Of a stretch of DNA of 64,000 bases, positions 11,101 to 26,300 are shown piece after piece; the stretch's first letter is position 1; every line of letters begins with the position of its first letter. The position numbers and the translations under genes are program-made. Under the pieces are notes generated by a model. That model did not search any database, had not been told where the DNA came from, and was given only the letters and a program-made list of their open reading frames with translations. Source of the DNA: Odiellus spinosus (Eukaryota; Arthropoda; Arachnida; Opiliones; Phalangiidae); NCBI GenBank assembly GCA_963920705.1, contig OY987226.1, positions 22,993,300 to 23,057,299 of the forward strand, read 5' to 3'.

Positions 11101-14100
11101 ATTTTAAGGTGTACCCAAAGGGGCATATTAGAAAACCTTCGCATAACACAGTTCCTCTGGACAAATGTCCAGTTTAAAAATAACATTCTTGCTGGTCTAC
11201 TGGCCTTGTGGCCACTTAATTAAAAAACATTTCTTTTCCTTGATAATTTATTAAAAAATTTCATATAAAACTACAAAGTTTTTTATTCTTTGATTCTATG
11301 TTGCGCTTTCCACTGTTGGCGACTCAGCGGACGCGATTTCTTGAGAAGTTGCTTAAGAATTCACTCCATACTTAAAGGAGGGCGTCTATCAATATCCTGA
11401 AACTCCAGATTTTTACACTCCCGAGATTCAAATTCTAACTGTTAAATTGACCCCTGCTACCCTCTCTCTATTCTCGATCTCGTCTCCTTGTGTCAGCTTT
11501 GAGTGCACTCGCTGCTTACTGTAAAGTTCTATTTGATTTAACAAAATATCAAGATCTTAAGTGATTAAATATTTGTTTTATAAAGATAATTACAGAAACT
11601 AACACTATAAATAGGCATAGAGGTAGTAATTTAAATCGTAGAAATACCTAAGAAAATAAAAGATGGGATCCAAAAACTACACTGATTTACTAGTTACAGT
11701 CTGTCATATTTAAATGACTAATTTCCATATATAAAAATTGCTACTGGTCAATGTCCAGTTAATAAAATTTTGGGCCTGTTCGTCCAATTAATGTTATATA
11801 GACGGCTCTAAACCTAGTCGGAGAGAAAGCAAGCGTTGATACGCTGAAATATTACAGCTTACAAGTTAGTTGAACTGGACTATAAATAGTCTGATGATCG
11901 ACTAGTCAAGAAGTTGAACTACAGTCTTTGATATGATATTTTGTTCACATGGGTTTTTTTTTTTATTATTCCCCAAGACAAGATGGGATAAGAGTTTGGG
12001 ATTAGTTTGCTCGCCATCCATGTGTAAACTTACTGCAGGGTCATTCCATCTCAAATCATCAAACCCATGCTGGTCGAAAATGACGGATTTTCATGAAACT
12101 TTTTTCTAGGGTCCGTTACCATAAGTAATGAAGACTCCGGAAGTTTAGCGACTTTAAATTGAAAATGTTTAAAGTTATGATTTTTTAAAGCTTTTGGCCC
12201 ATTTTCCAATCTTTGCTTACTTGGCTCACATTTAGTTATATATCTTGGCCGGTATTATTTTTAAACATCTGAAATTGTATAACCCTAGCTAAAAACGTGT
12301 ACCGAGTCTGAATTTGGAATCCGTTTAGCTCTATACGCGCTCAATGTTAATATTATCCTTACATAGAATATTGAGTTTTTTGATAAGAACCACCCTGTAT
12401 AGGAAATTAACATTGAAATACCAAAATTCACTCCCAAAAATATAATTTTTTTTTTTTTCGACAGAAAGAGTGGTTTCTGTGAAACCAAATTTTGGGGTTT
12501 ATTCTATTTGTACACGTAGGAGAGTCCCTTAAAATTTCACTAAAATTGGAGGTGGATCTTTTTCGTCATTAATTGTTAATTGCCACCCCCCTAATTAGCG
12601 CTTCACTCAAAAACTTGAGTGTATAGAGCTAAACGGATTTCATAAACAGACTAGGGACACGTTTTTAGCTAGGGTTATTCAATTTCAGATGTTTAAAAAT
12701 AATACAGGCCAAGATATATAACTAAATGTGAGCCAAGTAAGCAAAGATTGGAAAATGGGCCAAAAACTTTAAAAAATCATAACTTTAAAAATTTTCAATT
12801 TAAAGTCGCTAAACTTCCGGAGTCTTCATTACTTATGGTAATGGACCCTAGAAAAAAGTTTCATGAAAATACGTAATTTTTGACCAGCATGGGTTTGATG
12901 ATTTGAGATGGAATGACCCTGCAGTTCAAAATATTAGTTTGGGAGAACATTTACCATGTTTTACACCTTAGTTATAAAAAAAAGCTCGCTTCCCACAGAT
13001 ATTTTAATCAGCAGGGGATTTGCAAATGATCACCATTAATATCAGGGGCATGCCAACGTTTTAAGGACAGAGTTGGCCAACTGCACCTCACCCGCGTATT
13101 GGAAAATACTGCTATATTGATAAAAGTACCGGTGTAAAAGGGCAAGATTAAAAAGAGAACTGGGGCATTCCCCCCTAGCTCTGTGCCACCATGATGGACA
13201 AGCCCTTGAATAATATCAGCCTCCAGAGTCTCATTAACTCTTACTTTGGGGAGCTATCCCTCATTTAACCAACCTGTAGGAGTTTTTAACTATGTTAACT
13301 CGCTTCGCTAAAGTTAGCGTTATTTTTACTGTTATGAACTCTACTTTGATTTGTTTAAATAACAGCGGAAGTAAATAGGAGAAAGTAGGTATCCTTGCCT
13401 TTTTGGGGATGCAACACTTTTTTTTATTTGTGCCTTTCAATTGTTGCGCTCTTGGTGAAAAACCAAGATGAAAGGTGGCATTAGACCTCTTGGCGCTAGA
13501 TTTTGTGTTTTCATCCGCAGATTCTCTCAAAGAGCTAAATTTTAAATTTTTGAGGCATGAGTATGCTTTTCAGTTGCAAGGAACATCTCACACTTGTTAA
13601 ATCCCTTACCAAAAAATGTTAGTCTTAAGAAGTGTTGTAGAAGGCTTTCGTGATTCTTATGTAGTCTTAAGAGGTCTTGGGGAAGTCTTTCATTATGTCA
13701 AGAAGTCTTGGGCTAGTCTTAAAGACTTCCCCAAGACTTTTGTAGCGTTTCGGATCAGTCTAACTTTTTTCGGTAAGGGAAGGGGCTTTACCCGCTTTCT
13801 CCTATTTACTTCTAATAAAAACAACCGCGTTTCATTTAGAACAAATTGTTTTTAAATTTATATAGGGATCTTGGAAAAAGATAATTTAGAAAGTAGATTT
13901 TTGGAAAGTTGCCGAAGGATTGAAGACATAAAATTTGAGGTTGCAAAATCCATTTCAAACATCAGTAGTGAAATTCATTCTATTGTGTCTGACGTTGAAG
14001 AAAACTCAAAAGAGCTGAAGAAACTGTCCGCAGAATGTAATCAAATAAATAATGACATAGGGAATGTAAGTAAAAGGATTTTTTTCTCTAAAGCTCTTTA

Positions 14101-14360
14101 TGTCACCCTTTTAATTCCAAGTTTAACATGATTGATATATATATCAATTATATTAAACTTGGAATCAATTTCAAACTTACCCAGAAAATAGGCTTAGCAG
14201 GATTCATGGAGATCTGAATATCTTTGCATTTAAGGGTCCTCAACCAATAAGCAAAGGTCTGTTGTTAAAGCCAAGCTCTCCATAAAATTTCCAATAACAT
14301 TTGAATGGTTGCTGACCCATCAATGCGAAGAAATTCAGGATTTCCAATTGATTTGTAGTT

Positions 14361-14398
<38 letters not shown>

Positions 14399-17300
14399 GT
14401 TAGATTAGGCCTATTTAAACAGTAAGAAATCGAAAAAAATCACTTCTTAGGTTGCGTTCTCCCTTCAAAGGGGTACTATTAGCTGAAATGATGTGTTTTT
14501 TTTCTGATTCCTTGTGTAACAATCTGCTCAACTGAAAGTAGTTATTCTATTTGTTAAAATTTTAAAAGAAGAAATTCATGGCGTGATTAAAAAGTAGAGC
14601 TCGGAATTCGTATAATTTTTATTAATTGGATAAAATCTACTAAATTCTGATGTATATTTACTGTTTGATTAAAAAATAGTCTCCCTAACGGAAAAAAGTT
14701 AGTCTGATCTGAAGAGGTCTTCAAGAACGCTACAAAAGTCTTGGGGAAGTCTTTAAGACCTCTCCAAAACTTCTTGGCGTAATGGAAGACTGCCCCAAGA
14801 CCTCTTAAGACTAACTTTTTTTATGAAGGGCTATTTTTCATTTGAGTTAACTTATTCGAAGATAAAGTAAAAACCTAATCCATATCGGTTTTTATCCGAA
14901 AATGACCTTATCTTAGAATATTATCTGTGTTATACGTTCGGATAAAACAATTTAAAATTTATTTTCATGCAAAATAATAAATATATAATAAATCTTAGTT
15001 TCTTTGTTTTTTTTATTTTATTTGTTTTATTTATATTTATTTGTAATATAATGACAAAGAGCTTTCGACTGTTACACTGGTCTTTTTCAATCTAAATTGT
15101 ATTAAATTTTTACATTGTTATTTAATGGGAAATTATATTCTTCAAATTAAAAGTAAATTTGAAATATTTTTCTTGTATTTTAGACTGATTCTGGAAAGGT
15201 GGTTTTTCTTATCCATTGTTATGCGTTTGAATACGAGTAATTTGTTCGTAGATAAAGTGCCAAACCCTTATCTTCGGATAAACCTTATACATTTAACAAT
15301 TATACGAATATACAAATTTAAATTTTTAGTTACAAACCATTTATCCCAATTATAAAATATCTGAAAATATACGTATAACAGAAGATAATGGATATTCGAT
15401 TTCGAGCTCTATTAAAAAGTATACGTTTATTTTACGTAAAATATAATGACAAAGAGCTTTTGACCGTAACACTGGTCTTTTTCAATCTAAATTGTATTCA
15501 ATTTTTACATTGTTTTTAATGGGAAATTAAAATCACACAATTGGTCGGGGGCAAAAGTATTAATTCGAGAGGAACACTGGTGCCGTAGAAAATTCCAGGA
15601 GGCGTTATTCATTAAAAAATTAGTTAAACTTAATCTTGATGTTTGGATGTGAAAAAAATTGGCTGCATTACTATAAAAAAATGCACAGCAAAGGTCGTTT
15701 GGATTATGAATTAAAACTAGTTAGCTACCCCCCACTTTTATAATTTTAAGTTTTTGTTTTTTAATTTATGTGGTAAATTACCACAGTTTGCTATGAAAAA
15801 CTACCTTAATTTAGAAATTAAATAATTAAAAGTGAAAAATTGCTAAAAGAGGTCAAGTTTAGAAGACTGCAAAGGCTTTGGGAGAACTCCAATACCTCAG
15901 AAAGCCGAGGAACTTTCTCATTTACTTGTAAATTACTGTGGAAAGGTAAATTATGTAGTAATTTACCAATTTCCAAAATTACGGTAATTTTAGAACTCTG
16001 ATGATACGCCATTATTTTTCCTGGTAATCGAAAAACCACTCCAAATAATTAATTATAATTAATGTCATGGAATTAATTATTTTTGGCAAATTTTTTCTGC
16101 GACTTTGATGCTAGCAACCAATCGGGGAAAACCGTCAATGGTAAGATGGTTTCACGCGCCAGCTAGTAATGTAAAGTACCCACCCCCAGTTAGTTATGTT
16201 CCTTGGACATAAGAATTCCCAGTGTAATTTAGATTGATTCTTAATTTAACTAGATTCCTAAAAAAAAATTATTCTTTATTTATAAACGTTAAACTTTCAT
16301 GCCATTGTAAAATTATAATATGTAGTTGATTATAAGAAAAGACTACTACTTCGAAGCTTGATAAACAATTTTATAGCGTGTAACCGCTCTACAGAAAAGT
16401 GGGTCTAACCTATTAGAAATAAGGAAATATTCGAAGACCGAGATTTTCAACTATACATAAATATGTGTGTGGCCTCATGGATTTCTAAGCTTAAAAACTC
16501 TTGAAGCAGACACGCAACTGCTGGCCTCGTTGTAACCATTACGTGAAATGTAATTTGCACCAAACACCTCAGTTTCCTTTTCAGTAATTGAAAAAGTCCC
16601 TAAAGGACATGTGACGTAGTTTTTACTTTTAATTTTAGTATCGTGCCATAGAAAACAACATAGTAGTTACCACAGCTACACGGAAAATGAGAGGAGGTCT
16701 CCTCCTCAGTAAGGCAAGCTGTGCAGAGCGGATCGTCCCCAATACCAATTAGGTGGGGGTGCCTGTTGAGTTGACAGTGTCCAGTTAGTAGACCACTGTC
16801 CAATCGAATACTAGGTCAAGAGAGAGCGAATAAATCCCTCGCTCTTTGTTTAGACGGACCAAGGACGAATTCCTTGGTTTGTCTTTGACCATCCATCTCA
16901 AACCAAAGTCTCAGTTGGTGGTCCAAAGAACATACCCTCCGCCCCACTCATGGCAAGGATGTGGGCCTCCTCATTACCTCGATAGCTCTGATGTCCAGGT
17001 ACCCAATAAAGGTGAACCTTATTATGGGCACCTAGCATCAAGAGTAAATCCAACAGAACGCTTATGTTTTGGTCGTCTGCTAAGTGGTTGATCCCATTAA
17101 GTAGCCCATCTTTTAAACTCAAATGGCAGCGACTGACAGGGCACCATGGTGATAGTTTTTAGTTGCAAATATTCACACCTCTGTCATTATGAATATAGTA
17201 ATTATTTTAGAATTTGATACATTTATGGGTGTTTAAATGCTCACACAAAATTTTGGTTCTATTTTCAGTTAAAACCTCAGCTTTTGTCAGTCGTGAATCA

Positions 17301-20300
17301 GAGTGATAAAGTTGACCAAGAACTGCAAAAAGTGACAGTTCTGTCTGACATTCTCAGAGTGCTGGTGGAAACTCATGATTTATTCACTGATTTTGATATC
17401 TGCCTTGCAAAATTCAACTTCTACAAAGCGGCAGAAATCATTGGTACATATTTAAACTTTTAATTTACGCTCTTGCTTTTATATGTGTCTTTAAAGATAC
17501 TCAAGAAGCGTTTCTTTGTTGCCCAAAAGTAGCGAAAGATTCAGATTTTGGCGTTAAAATTGAAAATACCATCTCTGACCGATTTCAAAACGCCACACCT
17601 TTACCATCCTACAAAGCACCAAGGCTACCTCTCATTTTAGCCCTATTAGAATGATGACATGAGTAAATAAAACCTCGACTAGATATCCAAATTTGAATGG
17701 GTCTGTAGGGGCGCAGAATGTTAGGTTTGCTTGAAACTGAACTTATACAACAGAATGACCACATTTCCTATTTTCACTTCCTATTTTCTCCGATAATTTC
17801 ATGGTAATTCATATCTCCTATATTTTTACTCAATGGGTATCGTTGTTAAGCATAGCTGTAAGCATATTAAACAGAGCCAGACCAGCGACAACCTGGATCT
17901 AATAGCCCTATGTACAGTGATGATTTTTATTTTATTTTATTTTTTTTTTTTAATTAAGAGAGGGGTGGCTGGATAAGTCCGGCCAAGCACTTCGACTAGT
18001 AGTCCATTGTACAGCCCCAAACAACTTAAGACTTAAAAAGTCCAATTTCTGTGATGAAGCGAAGTATTTGCTTTACCGGGATATCAGAAACCTCATGGGT
18101 TTCCATTTGATGCATACCGAGATGCTCAAATCTCTGTGCCGAGTAGTTACCACAGCTACACAGAAAATGGGAGGAGGTCTCCTCCTCAGTAAGGCAAGCC
18201 GTGCAGAGCGGATCGTCCCCGATACCAATCAGGTGGAGGTGCCTGTTGAGTTGACAGTGTCCAGTTAGTAGACCACTGTCCAATCGAATACTAGGTCAAG
18301 AGAGAGCGAGTAAATCCCTCGTTCTTTGTTTAGACGGACCAAGGATGAATTGCTTGGTTTGTCTTTGACCATCCATCTCAAACCAAAGTCTCAGTTGGTG
18401 GCTATCAGAGAAAATCTGAATAACCTTGCCGCTGGGTCATTCCATCTCAAATCATCAAACCCATGCTGGTCGAAAATTACGGATTTTCATGAAACTTTTT
18501 TCTAGGGTCCATTACCATAAGTAATGAAGACTCCGGAAGTTTAGCGACTTTAAATTGAAAATGTTTAAAGTTATGATTTTTTAAAGTTTTTGGCCCATTT
18601 TCCAATCTTTGCTTACTTGGCTCATATTTAGTTATATATCTTGGCCGGTATTATTTTTAAACATCTGAAATTGAATAACCCTAGCTAAAAACGTGTACTG
18701 ATTCTGAATTTGAAATCCGTTTAGCTCTATACGCGCTCAATGTTAATATTATCCTTACATAGAATATTGAGTTTTTTGATAAGAACCACCCTGTATAGGA
18801 AATTAACATTGAAATACCAAAATTCACTCCCAAAAATATAATTTTTTTTTTTTTTTCTGACAGAAATAGTGGTTTCTGTGAAACCAAATTTTGGGGTTTA
18901 TTCTATATGTATACGTAGGTGATTCCCTAAAAATTTCACTAAAATTGGAGGTGGACCTTTTTCGGCATTAATTGTTAATTGCCACCCCCCCTAATTAGCG
19001 CTTAACTCAAAAACTTGAGTGTATAGAGCTAAACGGATCCCAAATTCAGACTTGGGACACGTTTTTAGCTAGGGTTAACCAATTTCAGATGTTTAAAAAT
19101 AATACCGGCCAAGATATATAACTAAATGTGTGCCAAGTAAGCAAAGATTGGAAAATGGGCCAAAAACTTTAAAAAATCATAACTTTAAAAATTTTCAATT
19201 TAAAGTCGCAAAACTTCCGGAGTCTTCATTACTTATGGTAATGACCCTAGAAAAAAGTTTCATGAAAATCCGTAATTTTCGACCAGCATGGATTCGATGA
19301 TTTGAGATGGAATGACCCCGCTGTAATTCTTCTTAAGACAGAAGTCAACACAGAAGCATATGGCAGATATTTCAGCCTGAAAAACACTAGAGTAGACCCT
19401 TAGACCAAACTTTTCTGTTTGGCAGTAGACCCCCGCACCTACGCCGGAGTCGGTCTTGGAACCATCAGTGAACCAGACTAGATCACACAAGAGACCAGTC
19501 AGTGCGTACAGGGATGATGCTTGTTGAAGCATATGCTTACTGTAGATTACTTGAGAGCATATCTAATGTGCTTGTTGAAATTTAAAGATGAAAAACTTAT
19601 GACACTCAAAACTGTTGTTGAAAGAAAATGGGGGTGATTTAATATTTTTATTAATTAATAGCTCCTGATAACAGCTAGAACTAGCTCTCAATCCTGTTTA
19701 TTTTCCGCCTTATTTTTCTATATTTCGTTTATTATTTTTGCTTTTAATGAATCTCTAATGTACAAAATGGTCACGCCTTGTCAACCGATTTAGCTCAAAT
19801 TTGGTGTAGGGGGTTTTAATCATCGTAGAAACCGAATTCTCGGTTATTTTTTCAATCGGAGGTGCAGAAAGTCACCATTTGCTGAAATGTAGGGTGACCA
19901 CTTTTCCTATATTTCCTATTTTTTCTTATATTTTCACCTCCTTCCTGTTTTCTCACATAATTTAATGGCAATTCCTATAATCTCCTATATTTCTACTCAA
20001 AATCTCCAGTTAAGGGTAAAGTTATAAATCATACTGTCAGCTGTGGCTGTATAAGATTATTTTAGCTGAACTGTACATTTTCCAGTTAAAATAGTCTGTA
20101 AAATTCCATACTATTTAAGCAATTGGATCATATTAATACCATGTTTAAACCGGTGGTGAGAGTTGTGATGCAATAATAAACATGGTTCCTACTTTTAATT
20201 AATAATTTTCCTATTTTATCATATATTTTACACTTATTTCTTCCTATTTTATCATATATTTTACACTTATTTCTTCCTATTTTATCCTATATTTTACATA

Positions 20301-23300
20301 AAATTCTTCCTATATTTTCCTATATTTCCTACTTTTTAATTATTTTCCTATTTTATCAAATGTTTTACACTTATTTCTTCCTATTTTATCCTATATTTTA
20401 CATAAAATTCTTCCTATATTTTCGTATATTTCGCAAAGAAATTTCCTATATAGGATTTTCAAATTTTCAGTGGTCACCCTGGAAATGGCCTTGACCCCTA
20501 AACTTGAATAAGGTATAACTCTGGTAATTATTGCATGATTTTCATGATTAAACATATTATTTATGCATGCGATTGAAAATAAAATATTAATTACCAAAAC
20601 GCAATATTAGTGGTCAAACCATTTGACCTTTGGCTTTAACCTCAAGTTTAAATAATAAAAATTAACAATTATTTTCAAATTTCCCTTCTGTGATTAATTA
20701 ACCCAAATATATTAATTCTAGTTATCGCGATATTTATGTATTCATTTTACCGCAATGAAGTTTTTTTTTTAACCATATAGTATTTAAATACAAATCAATC
20801 AAACGCGTGTATTGCCAGTGGTAGTTCAACCTTATCATTATTGCCACCTTTTAACGCGTATTTTGACTGAGGGAATAGTACTGCATCTGGATTTCGATTT
20901 TGACATAGAATGTTTTCTGGTAAGACCCAGCTTTCATCTTTAATAAGTGGCCAATAATAATTATTGGTATTGAATGAAGGGTACATGAAACTAAATAATC
21001 TCCACATACATTAATTTGAAGACTCCTTCAATATTTCATTATTACATTTTTCTGCGTCTCCAATTACGAAATAATTGAAAAAGCTAAATTTTTGGAAGAA
21101 AGATTGGCCAAAGCAGAAACTATAAAAGGCACTCTTCGCATTCATAATTTTGTTCCTTTGAACTCAATCCAAATTCAAGACGCGCCCCTTTCCTAAATAG
21201 AGGGAAGAAATGAAAATTTTCAACAGTTTACGTGTTGTTATTGATGAATCCTCCTCAGAGGATAATACTTTAGTACCAGTTGTTGCTTGTATATGAAAAA
21301 AAAAAAAAAAAAAATGTTATATTTTAATAGTTATATTTTGATGTGGAGATTTAATTTCATTCATGTACCCTCCATTTAATTCCAATAATTATTATTGGCC
21401 GCTTATTAAAGATGAAAGCTTGGTTTTACCAGGAAACGTTCAAACGTCAAATTCAAAATCAAAATGTAGTACTACTACCTTCGTGAAAATACGAGTTAAA
21501 GGTGGCGATAATGTTAAGGTTGAACTAGCAATAGCACGAAACATGTTAGATTGATTTGTATTCAAATACTATGTGGATCAGTAATAAATATCACTTCTGA
21601 GGTAACATGAATATACATATCTCGATTACGGGGAATTCAAAAAAATTTATAATTTTTATTTAAACACGAAGTTAAAGCCAGAGGTCAGAGGTTAAATGGT
21701 TTGACCATTAATATTGGGGTTTGGAAATTAATATTTTATTTTCAATCACATATAAATAATATGTTTCTTGCACTTCAAAACGCTATTTTAATTAAGTTTA
21801 GGAGTAAAGTCCATTTCAGCAAGTGGTGACTTTCTGTATCTCTGAAACTACTAATTCGATTGAAAAAATACCCAAGAATTCGGTTTCTAAGATGATTTAT
21901 ACCCTCAACACCAAATTTAAGTCAAATCGGCGATGGTGGGGTTGACAAGGGGTGACCATTTGCCAGAGAATTACCCTTTAGTCGGAAATTTAACCAATTT
22001 AGAAAACCTGGAAATATCAGGGAAATTATCTTGTACAAAGCTTGCATTTGATTTTATCCTCATTCTGCCATTATTAAAGGGAACTGGAAACATTTAGCCC
22101 GACAATTTAAAGTTAAACTTTTTTAGGATAAAAAGTACCGTAAAATTGGTAATAATTGGACAAAGCAACTTGGTTTCCAAGCAAGAATCTTTAATTGACT
22201 AGAAGCTCTGTTTTAATGGGGATGGGCCATTGAATTGTTTTGAGAGTTGTTTTATTAATTTTGATAGCTAAATATTTTTAAATTGGAGATGACGTGTTTC
22301 AAATGACTTGATTATGACTAAATTAAGAGACATTTGAAAACAGATTTTCTGTTCCTTTTAAGTAATTTAGGCCCTAAGATTTCCATCTGTAAAGGTCTTT
22401 TTGTTTGCTGGTTTTTTAATATCCAATAAAATATTATTACAGAAAAATGCAATGTAAATATCAAGTCTTTGAAGTATGTATTCGCTGAAAACCTAGACAT
22501 AATTAACGCAGTCTGTTTGGAATGCACTGTGAAAAACGAACGCTTAAGATACGAGCTGGGAATCATGTGGACGAGAATGTTTCTCTGGAATTGTGACCCT
22601 GACAATGGCATTTACAAACTCTCAATTTTTGGTGGCGATGATGAAAGTAAAGGGAAAGTTTTGTCTTTTCTGAAAACTCTCGCTAAGCTTAATGTTTTAG
22701 ATCCACGCTTGAAAAGCTTCGGCACAAACTTTTTGAACTATTTAGTCAAACCAATCCTCAAGAAATCTATTGTGTTAAAACAATCGAAAGAAAATGTGTA
22801 TGCAGCAATTGAATTAGTGGAAAACAATAAACGTGGTAAAGCTGATCCAGAAGAAGTATTCAAAAACTTGAGTGGGATATTTTCTTTCTTGAATGAAACG
22901 TTTTTAAAAATTATCGTCCCTTCACCGTCATTTCAAAATGAAGTTCCACTGGCTCGGGTTCTCGGTAAATTCGTTGCTGATGAATTCTGCGAATTTTTAA
23001 TATCGGAAGGTCTTCTTGAATGTACAAAAAGTTTAAAAAGCGAATCTTTTTCCACCATGGCCGAATACGCTACAAAACTTCAGGCACAGCTTGTTGAAAT
23101 CAAATTCTTAGATGATGATGCCAATGTTTTTGGAAATGCGCAAAATTTTAACAGCATTATATCCAATAAAATGTGCCAGGTAACTCTTTGGTAATTAAAC
23201 GAGCCCACTGTTCAAGAATTAGTCCCTTCAAAGTTTTCCTGACTCTGCACTGTATACCCTCAAGAAATTTTAACATATCAAGCAGATTGCGTTGGCCATC

Positions 23301-26300
23301 CAACAGTGCTGGTGGAATTCATACATAATGTGGGAAAGTTGGGGACTTTGAAATTTGCTCTAAAAGTCATTGAAGTGTCGGGAAATTAGAAAATTGCTCT
23401 AAAGTCATTGAAATGCTAGGTAATTTGAGAATAGGACTTTAAAAGTTCAGAAATAACAGGGAATTTGAAAATGGGTCGAAAAGTGAGAATAGTCATGTAA
23501 AATATTAAATTACTTTGAAATGGTCAGGAAAAACCTGGAAAAGTCGAGGAAACTCACTTAAAAAATTTTGTGCAAACCAGGGTTGGCAACATCTAGTGAC
23601 ATGCTGAAGGGAAGACTTCTTCTAGGGGCGAAATTCTGGACTCGTGGGTTCCTATAATTAAAGGTGTCACAATGTTTGCAAATTTATTTTGATGTTTGTA
23701 TTTGTACAATAGGAAATATTTAGTCAGGCCCGGAAAACTATGAAAAGAGAGCTGCACCAAACAGTAAGAGTACACGTGAAAGCGGCAACTTTGGAAGAAG
23801 CTGATTTAGACGAGGAAGAATGTATCACTTTTTGCATCAAAAATGTCAATCAGTTGTATAACTTTCCTGATTGTGTAGTAAGGTTAGTACAATTCTTCGT
23901 ATGGTCTAAGGTTATTAATATTTATAATATTATTAAATTTATTAGCAGTATTGCTTCTTCATTTTTGAGAAGAACAGTTTATTAAATAAACATTTTTGGA
24001 CATACTAGTCCATTTTAAACAGTGTTAAAAACTATAATAACAATCAAAAATCTGTCTTTGGGTCATTCCACGTGAGATCCCCTTACGGATAAAAGTTAGT
24101 CTGTTGTGAAGAGGTCCTCAAGAACACGAAAAAGGTCTTGAAGAATTCGTTAAGACCTCCGCAAGAATTCTTGACATAATGGAAGACTTCCCCAAGACCT
24201 CTTAAGACTACTTAAGACACCCGAAAGACTTCCCCAAGACTACTTAAGACACCCGAAAGACTTCCCCAAGACCTCTTAAGACTACTTAAGACACCCGAAA
24301 GACTTCCCCAAGACCTCTTAAGACTACGTAAGACACCCGAAAGTCTTCCCCAAGACCTCTTAAGACTAACTTTTTTCGGTAAGGGTCGACTAATGATGTC
24401 ACCATGGGTCGGAGGATTTTTTTCCAATTTTACACCCACTTTTAGTACTCACTTTGAAACTAACATGTATCTGAAATTTGAGCAGAAAATATGCATTCGT
24501 TTTGGAAATATGAGGATTTAAAGGGAAACTTGGAGCTATAAATGTTACAATTTTTGAATCGTCATGCCAAAAAACATATTTGAGAATTTTTTCACAATTT
24601 TTAGACACATTTTTGGTGTTTAAATTAATTTCTAAAGTTTGATGAAGTTTGAATGAAAGTAAATATAAATTTGGGCCACTTAATTTATTTCAGCCTCCAA
24701 CAGTGCTTGTAATGTCCTAATATTAAATGAATAGGCCAGCGTTTCATGGCTAAGGTCTTGGGCATCAAACGCCAGCCTATTCTTTTAATGTTAGAACATT
24801 TCAAGCACGGTTGATGGCTGAAATAATATGATTAGTCCGAATTTATATTTACTTTTAAATAAATTTTACCAAATGTAACAAATTAATTTAAACCCCAAAA
24901 ACGTGTCCAAAAATTCTGAAAAAATTCTCAAATACGTATGACATGATGATTCCGAAAATAAATTCATTTTTAGCTTCAAGTTTTCCTTTAATAACTTTTT
25001 GCGGTACCATGCATCTTATAGTCCTTTCCGACAAAGCAACTCTTAGCTAAAAAACCCTGAAAATATTATTTTAATAACCAATTTCACCTTATTTTTCTGT
25101 AGATTTAAAATAGAAATTATACCTCAATATAGCTATTCTAAAACCCAAACTTTTTTTGCTCAAGTGCAGCTCATGCTTATGCTGCCTATTCAAGGAGAGA
25201 GTACTTTAATTTGGTTAGCGATGGGATGAACATAGAAAGAATCTCGTGCTTGCACAACAGCATCAAAACTGTAACGTCTCTATACCCAAACATTAAAGGG
25301 AGACTGAAGGAAATCGTGTGTAATATGGGAGAACTTAATTTTTAAATTTCTCAGACCATTAAATATGTTTACTACAAAAAAGTATCAAAAATAGTTAAAT
25401 TGCGATAAACAGGTATTTAAATAAGTACTTTTCAATTTCGAACTTACAGCTCGACCACCATTTTGAATCACCCTCTTGAGATAAGGGGAGATTAGCCAAT
25501 CAAATCTCGTCGTTTTATCCCCCAAAAGGTGGCGCCACAATTCCTTTAAAAGTATTCGGAGATCGTGTCGGCATCTAACATAACACACAAGACTTTCCCA
25601 AAGAAAAATTCTGATTGGCTGGGCTTAGTTTTTCTAAATAGAACAAATCGTGGATGATTTAAATAAATCGGGGAAGAGGTTAAAACCTTAATTTAGGAGT
25701 AATTAAGCGGAGTAAAAATATGGAGGAAGGGACTTTGTTATTACTGTTTTTTCAACAAATAAGGCTTTCGATTTTTCTTTTAGTCTCTGTTTAATTTGAT
25801 TCGTAAAATCCTATACCCTTCGCCATTAACTTAGAAATGCTAGCGGTCCAGCGTTTGATGACCCCTGGTCTAATATGACTGTAAGATATCTTATAAATGA
25901 TTAATGGAAAAGTGGGCCTGACCAATTATATAATATTAATTAATATATGAAATAACGAATTTTGGATAGCTGGCAGGGCAATTGAAGCCTGTTCCTTTGC
26001 ATTCAGACGACTAATATTTCAATATTGCAACCATTCAGCCTTTTTATAGAGGATTTGCTGAAACAACTGAAAGATCTTTCTGTTCAAGCAACCTGTAGTT
26101 CAGCAATAGCCGCTCCGCGCCTTTACTTCGCTGCTAGGTACATTTGCGAACTGTTTTGTGACATAGTGCCTATTTACCATCAACACAACATCATGATGTT
26201 TCCTCAGCAAACTGGTAAGCTACTACAGTTTATGTATCAAAGATGTTCATATTATCTCCTACCATGACGAGCCACTAACCCACCTTAAAATTTGTCAAGA

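Noticed and set aside
24080..24385. A CRISPR-like array from the regularly spaced CTTCCCCAAGACCTCTTAAG units
   Set aside because: The units are contiguous 42-bp repeats without unique spacers, inside a foldback element of an animal genome.
24212..24439. Repetitive open frame reading [13 protein letters not shown] units
   Set aside because: It is the translation of the 42-bp tandem repeat in a foldback element, not a protein gene.
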